The position numbers and the translations under genes were made by a program. Of a DNA stretch of 64,000 nucleotides, positions 32,194 to 44,269 are shown one piece after another (position 1 is the stretch's first letter; the number at the start of each line of letters is the position of its first letter). Source of the DNA: Plectosphaerella cucumerina (taxonomy: Eukaryota > Ascomycota > Sordariomycetes > Glomerellales > Plectosphaerellaceae); assembly GCA_020746995.1 (NCBI GenBank), contig JAGPXD010000001.1, positions 6,696,001 through 6,760,000 on the forward strand, given 5' to 3'. The notes under the pieces are model-generated. The model made no database searches, was not told the DNA's origin, and saw only the letters and a program-made list of their open reading frames with translations.

Positions 32194-33721
32194 ATGGATC
32201 ACAACGAGATCGTCGAGGCCCGCTCCGGCGCCTCCCCCCGCGACAAGAAGACCGAGGAGGAGCTCGCTCCCCAGGTCTCCCGCGGCGGCGCCGTCTTCGG
32301 CGAGGTCGTCGGCGAGATCACCCAGGCCGACATTGAGAAGCAAAAGGCCGCCGAGGGCAACGCCCACTTCCACCGTCTCGGCTGGAAGCGCCTCACCGTC
32401 GTCCTCATCGTCGAGGCCATCGCCCTCGGCTCCCTCGGCGTCCCCTACGCCTTTGCCACCCTCGGCATGGTCGCAGGCGTCATCACCTGCGTCGGTCTCG
32501 GCTTCGTCGCCATCTACACCAGCTACATCGTCGGTCTCACCAAGCTCAAGTACCCCCAGATCTCTCACTACGCCGACGCAGGACGCCTCATGTTCGGCCG
32601 CACGGGCTACGAGATCGTCGGCGCCATGTTCGTCTTGCAGCTTACCTTCCTCGTTGGATCGCACTGCCTGACGGGAACGATTGCTTTCGGAAACCTCACC
32701 GATGATGGCACCTGCAGTCTCGTGTTTGGCGTCGCCTCCGCCATCATCATGCTCATCCTTGCCATTCCGCCCTCGTTTGCTGAGGTCGCGATTCTGGGAT
32801 ACATCGACTTTGTCTCCATCGTCGCGGCCATTGGCATCACCATCATCGCTACTGGCGTCCAGCGCGGCGAGATCACCACCGCCGCCTGGTCCGCCTGGCC
32901 CAAGGAGGGTGTCACTTTCGCCGAGTGCTTCATTGCCATCAACCAGATCGTCTTCTCCTACAGCTTTGCCGTCTGCCAGTTCTCCTTCATGGATGAGATG
33001 CACACCCCCGCCGACTTCCAGAAGTCCATCTGGGCCCTGGGTCTGATCGAAATCTTCATCTACACCGTGACTGGTAAGTTCTTATATCGCTATTTCCGAT
33101 TGATTCTCGCTCACACTTCCTCTACAGGCGCCCTCATCTACGCTTTCGTCGGCCAGGAGGTTCGCTCCCCCGCCCTCCTTTCCGCCGGCCCCCTCATGGC
33201 CAAGGTCGCCTTCGGTGTCGCCCTCCCCGTCATCTTCATCTCCGGCTCCATCAACACCACCGTCGTCGGTCGCTACCTCCACGGCCGTATGTTCCGCAAC
33301 TCCATCAAGCGCTACATCAACACTGTCGGCGGTTGGTCCTCGTGGCTCATCCTCATCACCGTCATCACCATTGTCGCCTTCCTCATCGCCGAGGCCATCC
33401 CCTTCTTCTCCGAGCTCCTCTCCATCAGCTCTTCGCTCTTCATCTCCGGCTTCACCTTCTACTTCCCTGCCCTCATGTGGTTCATGCTCCTGCGCGATGG
33501 CAAGTGGACTAGCAAGGAGAACCTGCCCCACGCCCTCGGCAACGCCCTGGCCTTCATCATTGGCGCTATTGTCCTTGTCTGCGGCACCTACGCCAGCATT
33601 GAGGAGATTGTGAGTATTTCCCCACCGATGTCTGCGATATCCATTGCTAACCCCTCCCTAGAAAATCAAGTTCGAGACCGGCGCCATCAGCCGTCCTTTC
33701 ACCTGCCAGCCTCTGGCTTAA
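32194..33721 (+). CDS. Amino acid/auxin permease family (AAAP) transporter
   Basis: Exons 32194..33073, 33128..33609 and 33662..33721 (54- and 52-bp introns), 473 residues. The start MDHNEIVEAR is preceded by a CACCACC context. The open frame reaching back to 31996 is 5' UTR. A cytosolic N-terminus of about 70 residues is followed by about 11 membrane helices. Landmarks are EAIALGSLGVPYAFATLGM in TM1, the YPQISHYADAGRLMFG loop, and FSYSFAVCQFSFMDEM in the middle. This matches fungal neutral amino-acid permeases of the AAAP/mtr type, which are proton symporters. Codon use is strongly C-biased, suggesting high expression. The short last exon adds KIKFETGAISRPFTCQPLA. Confidence 0.93.
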
Positions 33722-34011
33722 GCATGTATCATCACCACACTGCCTCTTTTTCGGCGTTCCAGTTTCAAGCGACCGCCATGATTTATGATTTTGGAGTTTT
33801 CAGGAGGGGCCGCAGGGCCCTTGACTTGTTGGACTGCGTGTTTCTGCTGTGATATCAAGTGGTAGGGCTACTGGCTGGCCAGTTGGAGTTTACAGGCCTG
33901 ACATACCAAGGCTTTGGAGTAAGAGAGGAGAATTGAGACTCATTGAGAGATTCTGAATCGTGTCCGTCGACTCGTGAGCCTGCTCCAAGGAGGCTGGCTG
34001 GCTTTGTGCGG

Positions 34012-35938
34012 CTACTGCTCATTGCTGATCCACTCGGCAAACTGCGGCCCGAAATCCTCCATGTTGTACCACCCGCAGACGTCACTCATCGACATCGGAT
34101 CAAAAGGCGGTACCTCACTCGTCTCATCACTTGCCGGTTCCGCAATCGACCCAACACTCCCCTGACTCGCAGATAGACTCGGCACACCACCCGATGCTGG
34201 TGTGCCATCGCCGCTCTCGTTAGCTTTCTGTCCTCCAAGGCCCAGCACGTGTCGAGCTATCGTCTGTATCTCCTTCACATTTCTGGCAGTCCGGGGCCAC
34301 AGCTCACCCAGAGCCTTGAGGCACCCGATAATGAGGCGGATCTGGTCTCGCGCCACGGCCAGCTCGCGCCCCCGAAGGAGGAAGTTGCAGGCCGATAGTA
34401 GCGCTAGGCTGCCCTCGCTGATCATGCACGTCGTGAAGGGCGTATGGTGGAATGGTCGTACTGGAAGAGCCAGTAGTCGGATCTGGGCCTCGACGGATCG
34501 CAGCACGCGGACGGTGTGCACGTCAACGAGATCGGAAGAGGGGTTGTCTGGTGGCGGGTCCCTGGCGCAACTCGACACGTCTTCCACAGGGTTGAACCGG
34601 AGTTTTGACAAGGGCCTGTGCAAGCCGATGGTGGCCCTGGAGGGTGTTAGTCTTGATCAGCTCAGGGTGTGATCCGGAGAGACATACACATGAATTAACA
34701 GGTGAGCCTGGAAGAGCAGCTCGTCAATCTCTCCTGTCTTGCTCATGACCTGTGTCCGGTCTGGAGGCAACAGAAGCGACCAAGCGTCGATGATCGAGTC
34801 GGCCTCCTGAATGATGCGTGGCGAATCTTGCTTACTCGCAAGCTTGGGCATCGTAGACACAGCCAAGGCCGCACACCTGACGGCGCCGATGAGATATGCA
34901 AAGGAGGAGAAGGTTGTTTCTTCCAGAGAGAATTCGCGGTTGTCAAAATCGTCCAGCGTCTTGGGCCGAGGGATGTCCTTCCGCAAGTAAGCTTAGGCTA
35001 GGATCTGACGAAGTCATTGAACTTACTCCCGTCTCGTACTCAAGCTCTTCACACGGAAGGTCCACCGAGGCCTCAACCTCCATGACGGTAAAATTTAGTG
35101 TCCCCAACGTGCCGGCGTGGTAGGCGCTGACGATGTACATCGACCACCACGTACGGCGCCAGCTCTCAGACAGCACTGGATCGCCGGCCCCATGCGTGGT
35201 CGCAAATTCCTGTCGGGACATTCCGAGGTTGAGGGCGATACTGATGGCAAGCTCCAACTGGACTTTGGCTTCTTCCTGATAACCTTGCCAGAATAGCGCC
35301 ACGGAGTAGAGCAGACGCGCTTGTGCCATGAAAGGGTCGTCTAGGCGTTCTCGCGAGAGAACGTCGTCGATATGTTCCTTGAGTTCAGTGGACCAGCTTC
35401 GTGAGGCGTAGATGTTCCCGACAAGATGCATGACTGCGGTGAGAGCCTTGACGGTAGGTTGTTCGCCCTGGTCGTGGCATAACCGAGAGAAGTAGCTCCG
35501 AGGAACAAGAAAAGGATGAAGTGGATGGAAAAAAGTGTAGTATGCATCGATTAGCGTGTTGTCATCGAGGTGGTGTCCATCTTCCGGAACATCCCTGGAC
35601 AAGCGCATTTCGGATCCATCCCGGAGGAATACGTCCAAAGCAGGTCCTCGCCCATCAACCCTGGCCTGTGGCTGCCATGGAGTTTTCGGTTTGGCCCCGT
35701 CGTTCGGAAACCTCCCTCCTTCTTCTGCAAGTCGCTTCCGACGCTCGGCCAGGGCCGCGCGATCAAGGCCACCCCGGCGCGATGGGGCATATGTGCATTC
35801 AGCCGTGGTCAGGGCGCACCGATTGCAGGCGGGTTTTGACCCGTCGCACTTGAGATGGCGGGAGCGGCAACGGAGGCAGGCTGCGGAGGGTCGAGGAGGT
35901 GCCTTCTCCTGATGAATTGGATCGTTCGGAGGAGTCAT
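34012..35938 (-). CDS. Zn2Cys6 transcription factor
   Basis: Exons complement 35938-35027, 34977-34688 and 34636-34012 (49- and 51-bp introns), 608 residues. The binuclear zinc cluster is near the N-terminus: CLRCRSRHLKCDGSKPACNR, then CALTTAEC, giving all six cysteines. A fungal-specific regulator domain follows (LIDAYYTFFHPLHPFLVPRSYF, then SWRRTWWSMYIVSAYHAGTLG). The open frame extends upstream to 36259, but MTPPNDPIHQE at 35938 fits the family. The gene is divergent from the FAD oxidoreductase at 36355, with 416 bp between the start codons, so it may regulate that gene. The C-terminal region is Ser-rich, ending PPFDPMSMSDVCGWYNMEDF, an acidic, aromatic activation-like stretch. Confidence 0.93.
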
Positions 35939-36354
35939 GTCGATTGACGGGGAGTAATGCGAGGGAGGCGGCCGGGAGTTGACGGAGGGAAGTGTTCGGA
36001 TGGTGGTTCGAAACTCGAAGTGCGGGGACTCGGGGAACCGATGGGATCGGGGACTCGGGGACTCGTTGGCGGGGTTCCGGGGCAGCTGCGCCGCGCTGAC
36101 CGGGCCTGCCGACGGCTCCACGACTGGGTCCCGACAACACCGGGACGCCGCGTCGGAAGATGGGTCTCGGTTGCGGTATAGCCAGGACAGTGGTGTGATA
36201 TGGCCATAGTCGGAGGATTCTTTGAATTCATAAATCTCTGGGAAAAGCCGCTCCCCCACAGATAGACAACACCTCCTACCACAGATTGAACACTCCTATC
36301 AAACTTCCGTCAACATCTATTACATCACCACATCATAACTTGCCTTACTCCAAC

Positions 36355-37584
36355 ATGCCCGAAAAGATCGTCATCATCGGGGCCGGGTTCGCTGGCGTCT
36401 GGAGCGCACTCGCGGCCAAGCGTCTCGTCGACATCCACAACCGCGCCGACGCCATCGACATCCTCGTCATTTCGCCCGAACCCCATCTGGCCATGCGCCC
36501 TCGCTTCTACGAGAGCGACGTCGCCAACATGAAGGCCCCTCTGACAACTCTTTTCAAGTCCACCGGCATTCGCTTCCTCCAGGGCACTGCCGAGACCATC
36601 GACACCGACACTCACGTCGTCCGAGTCAAGTCTCAGACGAACGCTTCGGAGGTTGTCCCGTTTGACCGCCTCATTCTCGCGGCCGGGAGTGCAGTTGTGC
36701 GACCAAACGGTGTTTCCGGGCTCCAACAGCACGCTTTCGACATTGACACTCTCGAGGCAGTTGCTGAGCTCGAGGAGCATGTCGAAAATCTGTTATCTCG
36801 CCCTGCTAGCACTGCTCGAGATACCGTCGTTGTCTGCGGCGCGGGCTTCACGGGGATCGAGATTGCAACTGAGTTGCCGCGGCGTCTCCAGCACTTGCCG
36901 AATGCCCGTGTCGTCTTGGTCGAGAGTGCTGACGAGCTCGGCCCTGAACTTGGGCCAGGCCCGCGCCCCGTCATCGCCGAGGCCCTGAATGCTCTCGGTG
37001 TCGTCGTCAAACTCGGGAGTGCCGTTTCTTCTGTCGACGCCTGGGGTGTGACACTGCAATCTGGGGAGCGCATCGAAACCCTGACGCCAGTCTGGACTGC
37101 CGGCATGCGCGCCACGCCCCTGACGCAGCATATCCCTGGTGCCAAGGACAGCCTCTCGAGAGTTCATGTCGACTCGTACCTCCGATCACCAGCTTGTGAC
37201 CACATCTTCGTCACGGGAGACGCCGCTCGAGCTGCCACCGATGACAAGGGCCACGATGCCCTCATGTCCTGCCAACATGCGATGCAGCTCGGCCGTATCT
37301 CGGGTCACAACGCTGCTGCGGACATTCTTGGAGAACCTCTCATCAAGTACTCGCAGCAAGGCTACAACTGCTGTCTCGATCTTGGATCGCATGGGGCGGT
37401 CGTCACCCGTGGCTGGGAGAGGGAGGTCCTGATCACGGGAGAGATTGCCAAGAAGGGCAAGAACTACATCAATCAGCGCTTGATATACCCTCCCTCGGAT
37501 GCAAGGGAGGCAATTCAAGCGGCGGGTCCGGCGCCGCATGATACTGAGGAGGTGTTTGCGCAGATTTTGGCCACCATTGGGTGA
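36355..37584 (+). CDS. NDH-2/AIF-like FAD-dependent oxidoreductase
   Basis: Single exon, 409 residues. An FAD-binding dinucleotide fold starts at residue 5 (IVIIGAGFAGVWSALAA). The second GxGxxG for NAD(P)H is at about 160-170 (VVVCGAGFTGIEIATELPRR), and the flavin-site motif FVTGDAARA is at about 285. The fold resembles type II NADH dehydrogenases and AIF-like oxidoreductases. There is no mitochondrial presequence: the family start comes at residue 4, so the enzyme may be cytosolic. In-frame codons upstream to 36286 lie in the leader. It is divergent from the Zn2Cys6 gene. Substrate is unknown. Confidence 0.9.
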   Translation: MPEKIVIIGAGFAGVWSALAAKRLVDIHNRADAIDILVISPEPHLAMRPRFYESDVANMKAPLTTLFKSTGIRFLQGTAETIDTDTHVVRVKSQTNASEVVPFDRLILAAGSAVVRPNGVSGLQQHAFDIDTLEAVAELEEHVENLLSRPASTARDTVVVCGAGFTGIEIATELPRRLQHLPNARVVLVESADELGPELGPGPRPVIAEALNALGVVVKLGSAVSSVDAWGVTLQSGERIETLTPVWTAGMRATPLTQHIPGAKDSLSRVHVDSYLRSPACDHIFVTGDAARAATDDKGHDALMSCQHAMQLGRISGHNAAADILGEPLIKYSQQGYNCCLDLGSHGAVVTRGWEREVLITGEIAKKGKNYINQRLIYPPSDAREAIQAAGPAPHDTEEVFAQILATIG

Positions 37585-37828
37585 CATCACGGGGAAGTGC
37601 TTCCCACGAAGGGGTGTTTATTGAATGTGATCAATGGTCAAGAACACTAGAATATGTAGTGAGTAATGGCACTCTGAGAGCTTCCTAGATTCTATAGCTC
37701 TGGGGTTTCATTTTCGACCCATGAAACCTCCCTAAGCTCCATGGATGTCGAAGACTGGAACAATTTGAACAACTCCTGTCATATCCTGCAGGCTGTTGTA
37801 ACAGCTGAGACTTGCAACCGAGTCGTCC

Positions 37829-39493
37829 TCACACCTTCTCGAGGCTCTCCTCACTTTGCTCAATTACCTCAACAGAGTTGCGAGTCTTCCCATCATGCAG
37901 GCGATTCTCCAGTTCCTCCATCTTCTGGTGGTACACCTTCTCTTCCTCCCATGTGAACCAGCTCTCGCTCGCAAAGAGAAAGTCAATCGCCTCAAGCGAC
38001 CTTCCAGCGGTCTCTGGAAGGAAACAGTAGACGATGGGGATGTATAAGAACATGGCTGCACCGAAGACGTAGAAAGTCTTTTCGCCAATGCCGTCGAACA
38101 TGATGGGGACGAGGAGGGAGCCGCCTCCAAAGCCAACTGCCCAACCAGCCACGCCAAATGCGTTGCCCTTGGCGCGCAGCCAGGTTGGGAAGATCTCCGT
38201 GGGGTAAATGAAAGGGATCATGAGCCACGAAGAGCTGAAGATCAGGACGTACAGGAAGACCATTGCAGCTGCAGCAGTTCCGTATCTTGCCTGGAGCTCG
38301 GGGTGATCCATGGCTGCGCGGTTGAGCCCACCAATGGCGAAGAGAATTATGCTCAGCGCGACGGCGCCCCAGTAAAGAGTCCTCCTCCTTCCGACCCGAT
38401 CGATCGTGAAGGCGGCGATGGCAGTGCCGAGAATGCCCACCATCATGTTGAGTGCTGACAGCCAGTTGGACTTTCGGTCGTCAAACCCAGCGGTGCGGAA
38501 GATGGTGCCAGAGTAGATGACGACGGCGGCGATGCCCGTTCCGTATTGCATGAGAACCTGCAGCCAGAAGGCGAGTTGAATGCGGCGTCCAATGTGAATA
38601 TCCCCGGAGCCGATACCGAAGAACATCTTGATGTAGTTGGTGCTGGAGGCCTCCCTCTCGATCTCGACGACAGTGATGATCTCGTTGTACTCGCGTTGAA
38701 CTTCGGGGTGGCTGGGATCATCGTTGCCGCGGAGCTTGCAAATGATGTCGAAAGCCTCCTCCTTGCGGCCCACCTTGACCAGCCACCGCGGTGACTCTGG
38801 GATCAGGATAGTTCCGGCCAAGAGAAAGAAGAGAGGGATGGACTGCGACGCGAAGCAAAACCTCCACCGGAAAGCGCCCCCGGCGTACTCAGTGAAGGAA
38901 GTGCCGAATCCGATCCATGCGCTCACGGTGATGCCGGAGAAGTTCGCCAAGAACGTAAGGGCAATCATCTTGCCACGTTCGGCTGCAGGGGACAGTTCCG
39001 CAGTCCAAGCCGGCGCGATGACAATGATGAAGGACACGCCAATGCCGGCACAGACACGGGCGACCATCATATGTGCCAGGTTGACAGCGGACGCTTGGAG
39101 AATGACGCCGATGGTGCACCAAAAGATGGCCGCCCAGAGTCCCTTGATCCGGCCGTACTTGTCGGACATGGCACCGGCCCAGAAGGCGCCGAATAGTGCA
39201 CCGGCGTAGTACACGGCAACGATGCCACCCTGTAGAGATGGGTTTGTGACTTTGCCGTTCTTGTCGGCGAAGCCCATGCGATGCTGGATTGATAATGTTT
39301 CAGCTCAAGAGTCGACATGTACCAGAGTCAGATAACTACTTACGCTGTATTCGGGAGAAACATTGACGGCTCCCATGACGCCCTGGCTCATGCCCTCATA
39401 GGCAATGGCCATGGCCGAAACACCGATGATGAGTTGGAGGAGCTTCGGCCCCGAAAGCCTCCGCCAGTACTTCCCTTTGCTGGACTGAACCAT
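37829..39493 (-). CDS. Sugar-porter-type MFS transporter
   Basis: Exons complement 39493-39344 and 39283-37829 (60-bp intron), 534 residues, 12 membrane helices. Sugar-porter signatures are intact: DKYGRIKGL after TM2, PESPRWLVKVGRKEEAF before the central loop, DRVGRRRTLYWG after TM8, PTEIFPTWLRAKG, and FLPETAGRSLEAID at the end. A proton-coupled sugar uptake role is probable. It lies divergent from the second Zn2Cys6 regulator (526 bp between start codons), a layout typical of substrate-induced transporter/regulator pairs. A TATA element lies 128 bp upstream. The exact sugar cannot be read; the neighbouring kinase suggests an anhydrosugar. Confidence 0.92.
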
Positions 39494-39620
39494 TGCGTGC
39501 GATGACTGCGTGCGATGACGATAGATTGCTGGAGCAGGTTGGTTGATTGGAAGGTGACTTGGGTTGTTGTGTCCTGCAGATCTATCATTCCCTCTTCTTG
39601 GTTTGAAGACCTTCCCCGGC

Positions 39621-39626
39621 TTTATA
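39621..39626 (-). promoter_or_regulatory. TATA box of the sugar transporter gene
   Basis: TATAAA on the minus strand, about 128 bp upstream of the start codon at 39493. Motif reading only. Confidence 0.45.
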
Positions 39627-40019
39627 ATGAAAGGCATGGTTTGATATCGAATCCTGGGGAGGGGAGATATCCGGGGCCCCGGATGAGAATCTGTCAGCGA
39701 CCCAAAGTCCTGGATCCTCTCGACGCCTCTGGACCCGGAACTTTGTTAATTTCCGTCGTCACGAGTTTCCACATCAGGCATAGGGCATCTATCGACCACC
39801 CAATTCCTTGGGACTAGAGCTTAGTGCTGCCCTAGGATGACGGGACTTCCGGGTCTTGTCCGAAGCCTAGCATCCCCGATCGGCGTTTGAACCTGGCGTA
39901 TGTCAACCAGGATCATTTAAGAAACCGCTCCACCCGTCGTCGCGACTCGAGACGACATGAACCGCAAGTCGGCTATTGTGGCCAACTATCAACCATACCT
40001 AGGCCCACCTCTTCACACC

Positions 40020-42196
40020 ATGCTAGCGAAGCGGAGATCGAGAACCGGTTGGTAAGTAACCATGGCTGCAACTGCAGCTTACCCCGCACGCCAGAGGCAT
40101 GAGGAAGAAGCTAATGCCCCATGGCAGCTTGACGTGCAGGGCGAGACACGTGAAATGTGAGTAATGAGCATCTGAAGCCACCGATGCAGTGGAAAGTCCC
40201 GTTGCCGTCTCGAGTCGTTCGTGTCGACAGGCTCAGCTGACTTGGACAAAGGCGACGAACTGAAACCTCAGTGTGGCAACTGCCTGAGGGCCAAGCGAGA
40301 ATGTGTTCAGAGCAGCCGCTCCGGTCTCGATATTCAACCGTACTATGGCCCGGAAAAGCGAAAGCATCGTCGCCAGTCGAGCCTGGCGTCAGAAAGCACC
40401 CGTCAGCCGGTATCCACAGAACCACAGAATGCCCAGAACGGTGATACCGAGAACAGCAGCGACGTTCGTGAGGACCATGTCGCTCACGAGGACGCCGACA
40501 CCCGCCAGGTACAATGGCTAAGCCCCGTGTCCAACGAGTCTGGCCAGAACTACCCTTGGCCCCAAGAAATGTCGCCGATGGATTCTCGTCACGCCTTTAC
40601 TCCAATCTCCCCGCAACCGCCTTCATTCCAAGCACAGGTGTCACCCGCGGCACTCGTCGGAGCAACCGTGTCCATCAACTCGCTTCTTCGGCTGGACTCT
40701 GCTTCCCCCATGGGGCACAGCCCAGGGTTGTGGGCGGGGAGCCAGCCGACCAGTCCTCCGGTTCCGCGCCCTGTTCTTGGCGTCCTTGCAGTTGGAGAGG
40801 CGCGCTTGGTCCATCACTACGCCAGGCATCTAGGCCGCTGGCTAGACTGCACCGACGCGTCACGGCAGTTCAGCCTGAAGATCCCAGCTCTCGTAACATC
40901 GTCCCCGATCCTGCGTCAAGCTGTGGTCTCGTTTGCCGCGAGGCATCTTGGCGACACCACCACGGCAGATGCTGCTCACGAGGAAAGCATCCACATGCTC
41001 ATTGGCCTGCTGAACTCGGATACAGTAGCCCAAGATGAGGTTGTGTGTTGCGCGATTGTCATTCTCAGGGTCTATGAACAGCTTAGTGGTACGTCTGCCG
41101 TCCCATCCCTTGCCCGCCTCCTGACACCAGGGCTTTCGGGCAACGCTGATCTTTCGTCTCGTCAGCTGTACGAACAGGGAGTGATCAAGAAAGACACCTT
41201 GCCGGGTGTAGTGCTCTTCTTCGCTCGTCTCAGGGCTCGACACTAGATTTGACAGCACCCACATTACGCGAGGCTGCCATCTGGGTGTACATGCGACAGT
41301 GTCTGTACAACGCCTGCGTCAACCAGCAACCGCCCAATGTAGACTTTTCGTTGTCTCTTCTCCCCGCGCCTCTGCCGAATCCATGCTCCACCGGAGACTT
41401 GCCCACAGAGACAGCGTGGGCAAACATGATGACCTGGATTTGCGCTACTGTGGTGCAGTTTTGCTTCGGCTCGTCAGTCGAGGTTGGCATTGTGCCGCAA
41501 GATCTGACTGCTAGACTCGGAAAGTGGGAAGAGTTGAGAGAGGCAGTGGGTAACTGGGCAAAATCAAGGCCTCGCAGTTTTGATCCCATTTGGGAGGGAG
41601 AGGCCGGGCACAACAGCAATCCGTTCCCGGAGCTGCTCTTCACAGCAGATTGGCACGGTAAGTTTTGGGCCACGCCAAAAAGCACCTTCCATATCTTTCG
41701 CGAGTCACTAACTTGACCTTCTATCTAGTCATTGCGTTTGGCTTGTACCACTTGTCATGCATACTGCTGATCGTTTACAAACCTACTCCAAGATTTGCCA
41801 TTCGCAACATCCAGTCGGCAGGCTTCATGGGTACCAATGTAAGCCCGCTGGCGTTCCATTTGACGAGAAAGACCTCAGCTGACCAGGTCTCTGTCATCTT
41901 GGCAGGCTGAAATCATGACACATGCGCGCCAGCTCTGCGGATCGTGCTGGACATCACCACAAGTCGTGCCTGCTAGGATTACCCTGTGTCACACTGTCTT
42001 CATTTGTAAGTACCTCAAGCTGCCAAGATGCTTTCTACCGTCATTTTCCCGCTTACACGTATAAGGGGGCGCCTTGATGACGGACCCTGCCGAAAGGAAG
42101 GGCCTTACCCGTCTCCTCAGCGACCTTGAGAAAGATCACTCATGGCCAACCGCATGGATCAGGACTATCTTGAGGGAAGAATGGGGTAATGATTAG
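40020..42196 (+). CDS. Zn2Cys6 transcription factor with zinc cluster split over three exons
   Basis: Exons 40020..40051, 40128..40156, 40252..41088, 41166..41657, 41729..41838, 41906..42005 and 42066..42196; phases add up exactly to 576 residues. The start reads MLAKRRSRTGC, then LTCRARHVKC, DELKPQC, GNC and LRAKREC. All six zinc-cluster cysteines are therefore present, but the codons of Cys1 and Cys3 are each cut by an intron. The C-terminal part (LREAAIWVYMRQCLYNACVN, then FGLYHLSCILLIVYKP) is the fungal_trans_2 type regulator domain. Choosing a start at 40099 instead would replace Cys1 by Ser. The gene is divergent from the sugar transporter and 12 bp convergent with the DUF89 gene. It is probably the local regulator. 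Confidence 0.9.
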
Positions 42197-42208
42197 ATCA
42201 ATTCTACC

Positions 42209-43767
42209 TTACAATCCGTCTGAGAAACTCACGACGGCGTACTTTCCATTGCGCACCCATGCTGCCCCTGGTGCCTCCTTCTCCATTCTCTGCAGCGTCG
42301 ATTTATCAACGCCAACACACACGTCCGCCTTGTTGGTTCTCAAGGCGACGACCTTCAAACCTGCAGAATCACCGTTCGTGCGAGGCAGATCGTCTGACTT
42401 ACTGCCGCCGGCAAGCGAGCCGAGAGCTTTCTTGAAAGGCGTCGAGTAGGACCATGCCGCGTCGCGGACCAGCTTTCGATAGTTGAGATCACCCTTGAAG
42501 ACTACAAGCGTCGAGGCTCGCAGAGCCGTGAAAAGATCGGGTGCCGCGGAAGTCATCTCATGGAAGTCGCACCCAGTCGTCCAGAAAGGGTGCTCGTGTA
42601 CGGTAACGCTACCACCATCGAAAAGCTTCTTCAGGATGCTGCCCAGAGACGAAGCCGGGCCTCCCATGTCTTGGATTGCCTCGAATAAGATGTCGATATC
42701 AGGCTTCATGACATCCGAGACAAACCAGGGGATAGACTTGACATGCAGCCTGATCTTGGATACAAGTCCAGCATCGAGCAGATACAAGCTGTACACTAGG
42801 TCCGTGAAGAACTCGTAACCGGCGTTGTCGAGAACAATGTCCACGTCGCCGCCTCGATTGCCGTTCAAGTACTCCCAAATGGCTCTGGTGTCGTTGCTGA
42901 CGATCCGGGCTTGGCCTTCTTGGATAGCTTGCGCGCCCTGCAGGGAGTGGATTTGCTCCAAGCTCAGCTGGCTGAGAAGTGAAAGGTCCGTGGCGTTTCC
43001 CCAAAGAGCAACTTCGGTCATTTCGACGAAAAGAAGATAGGCAGCCTCTGAAGCGGCCTTCTGGAGATCGTCGGACTGCCGCAGTGAAGTGTATCGAGAC
43101 GACAACTCTTGCACTGCTGCTTCAGATTTGAGGAAGGTTTCCAGCTTTTGTCTTGCAAAAACGTCGTATGTTGCCCATTTAGGGAACCTGGTGAACATGA
43201 TGTTGACTCGGCTTCAAATTGTGTTAGATCTCCATGTAGGCATTGGGGGTGGCAAGGCTCTTACCGATAGAGGTAACATTCGCCAAACAACCACGGGCAA
43301 TTATGCCATGAACAACTTCCAAATGACGCCAGCTTGAGATTATAGTCTTTAATCTCGGAAGATCCGTCGGAAAGTAGAGGTCTGCTACATGTCAGCCAGG
43401 TCCCAACAAAGCCATTTGATCGTTGTGAGTAGGTACTAACATCAGGGGTTTGTCGTGCTCGATGTGACTCTTCAACTGCCTAAGCATGTCGAGGATTTGG
43501 AGTCCATCTTGAGATCTCTGGCCACTCAACGGCAGTTCCTTGACGGTCTGCTCGACATCGTCAATCATGCCCTGAACAATCTTGGGCCACCGAGTCCGAG
43601 CAGTCTCGAAGGCCATGGACCCTTCCTCGGAGGTCCAAATCTCCCTGGGGCCATTAGAGTAGAAGAGATATGACATTGCAAGTCGTTTCTGTGCCAGGGG
43701 CTCCAAATATGGTTGCAAAGAAGTGATGTAGTTGGCATCGAACTCACAAATGAGAAACCAGACACAT
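42209..43767 (-). CDS. DUF89/ARMT1-type metal-dependent phosphatase (damage-control family)
   Basis: Exons complement 43767-43748, 43644-43441, 43381-43265 and 43211-42209 (introns 103, 59 and 53 bp); phases give 447 residues. The first exon is only 20 nt, so the N-terminus (MCLVSHLEIWTSEEG) is the least certain part. Family blocks are clear: WLFGECYLYRR, YDVFARQK, the active-site stretch VDIVLDNAGYEFFTDLVYS, and VVFKGDLNYRKLV near the end. DUF89 proteins hydrolyse reactive or misdirected phosphometabolites such as sugar phosphates. Yeast YMR027W acts on fructose-1-phosphate; the methyltransferase role proposed for human ARMT1 is disputed. A position beside a sugar kinase fits a clean-up phosphatase. 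Confidence 0.9.
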
Positions 43768-44183
43768 GCACTCTTTTATTCGAGGTGCTTGGCAGCCATT
43801 GTACTTTCAAGAAAAGCCAGTCACAAGTCGGCATCATAAGCAATCACTAGCAGCCCACCCATGGCTGATTTCGGCGCACTGTTCGTACTATCCGAGCCGT
43901 CGCCGAGTCTTCAAAGTGGCGTCCTGGCGCTCGAGGCGATTACTCAATGCGGTAACTCGTGACGATGCGGGGTTTGGTGCCGGGGACTGGATTGCGGAGA
44001 CTCCAGACCCCGATATCGTACCACCAGCGCTAGCTTGCCCGGGTGTGAATAGAGGGGCCGACTTCGAGACGACATGATGGCTAGCCGCTTGTCTGATGAT
44101 GTACCCGACCGGTGGCGAGCATGGGAATAAGGTATGTGATGGATGAAAGACGAAGAAAAGGGCCTGAACTTGGGGTCGAGCAC

Positions 44184-44189
44184 TATATA
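44184..44189 (+). promoter_or_regulatory. TATA box of the AnmK-like kinase gene
   Basis: TATATA lies 86 bp upstream of the start codon at 44270. Motif reading only. Confidence 0.4.
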
Positions 44190-44269
44190 TCTCAGACTTA
44201 CCCATCCTGTAGTCTTCTGTCTGCCACTCAAGCTCAAAAGCTCCCATCAGACGGTCCCTTTTTCCCAGT

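Noticed and set aside
40099..40160. Alternative start of the second Zn2Cys6 gene suggesting loss of Cys1
   Set aside because: A GT-AG intron (40052-40127) from the upstream ATG at 40020 restores Cys1 and gives the typical KRRSRTG leader, so the zinc cluster is complete.
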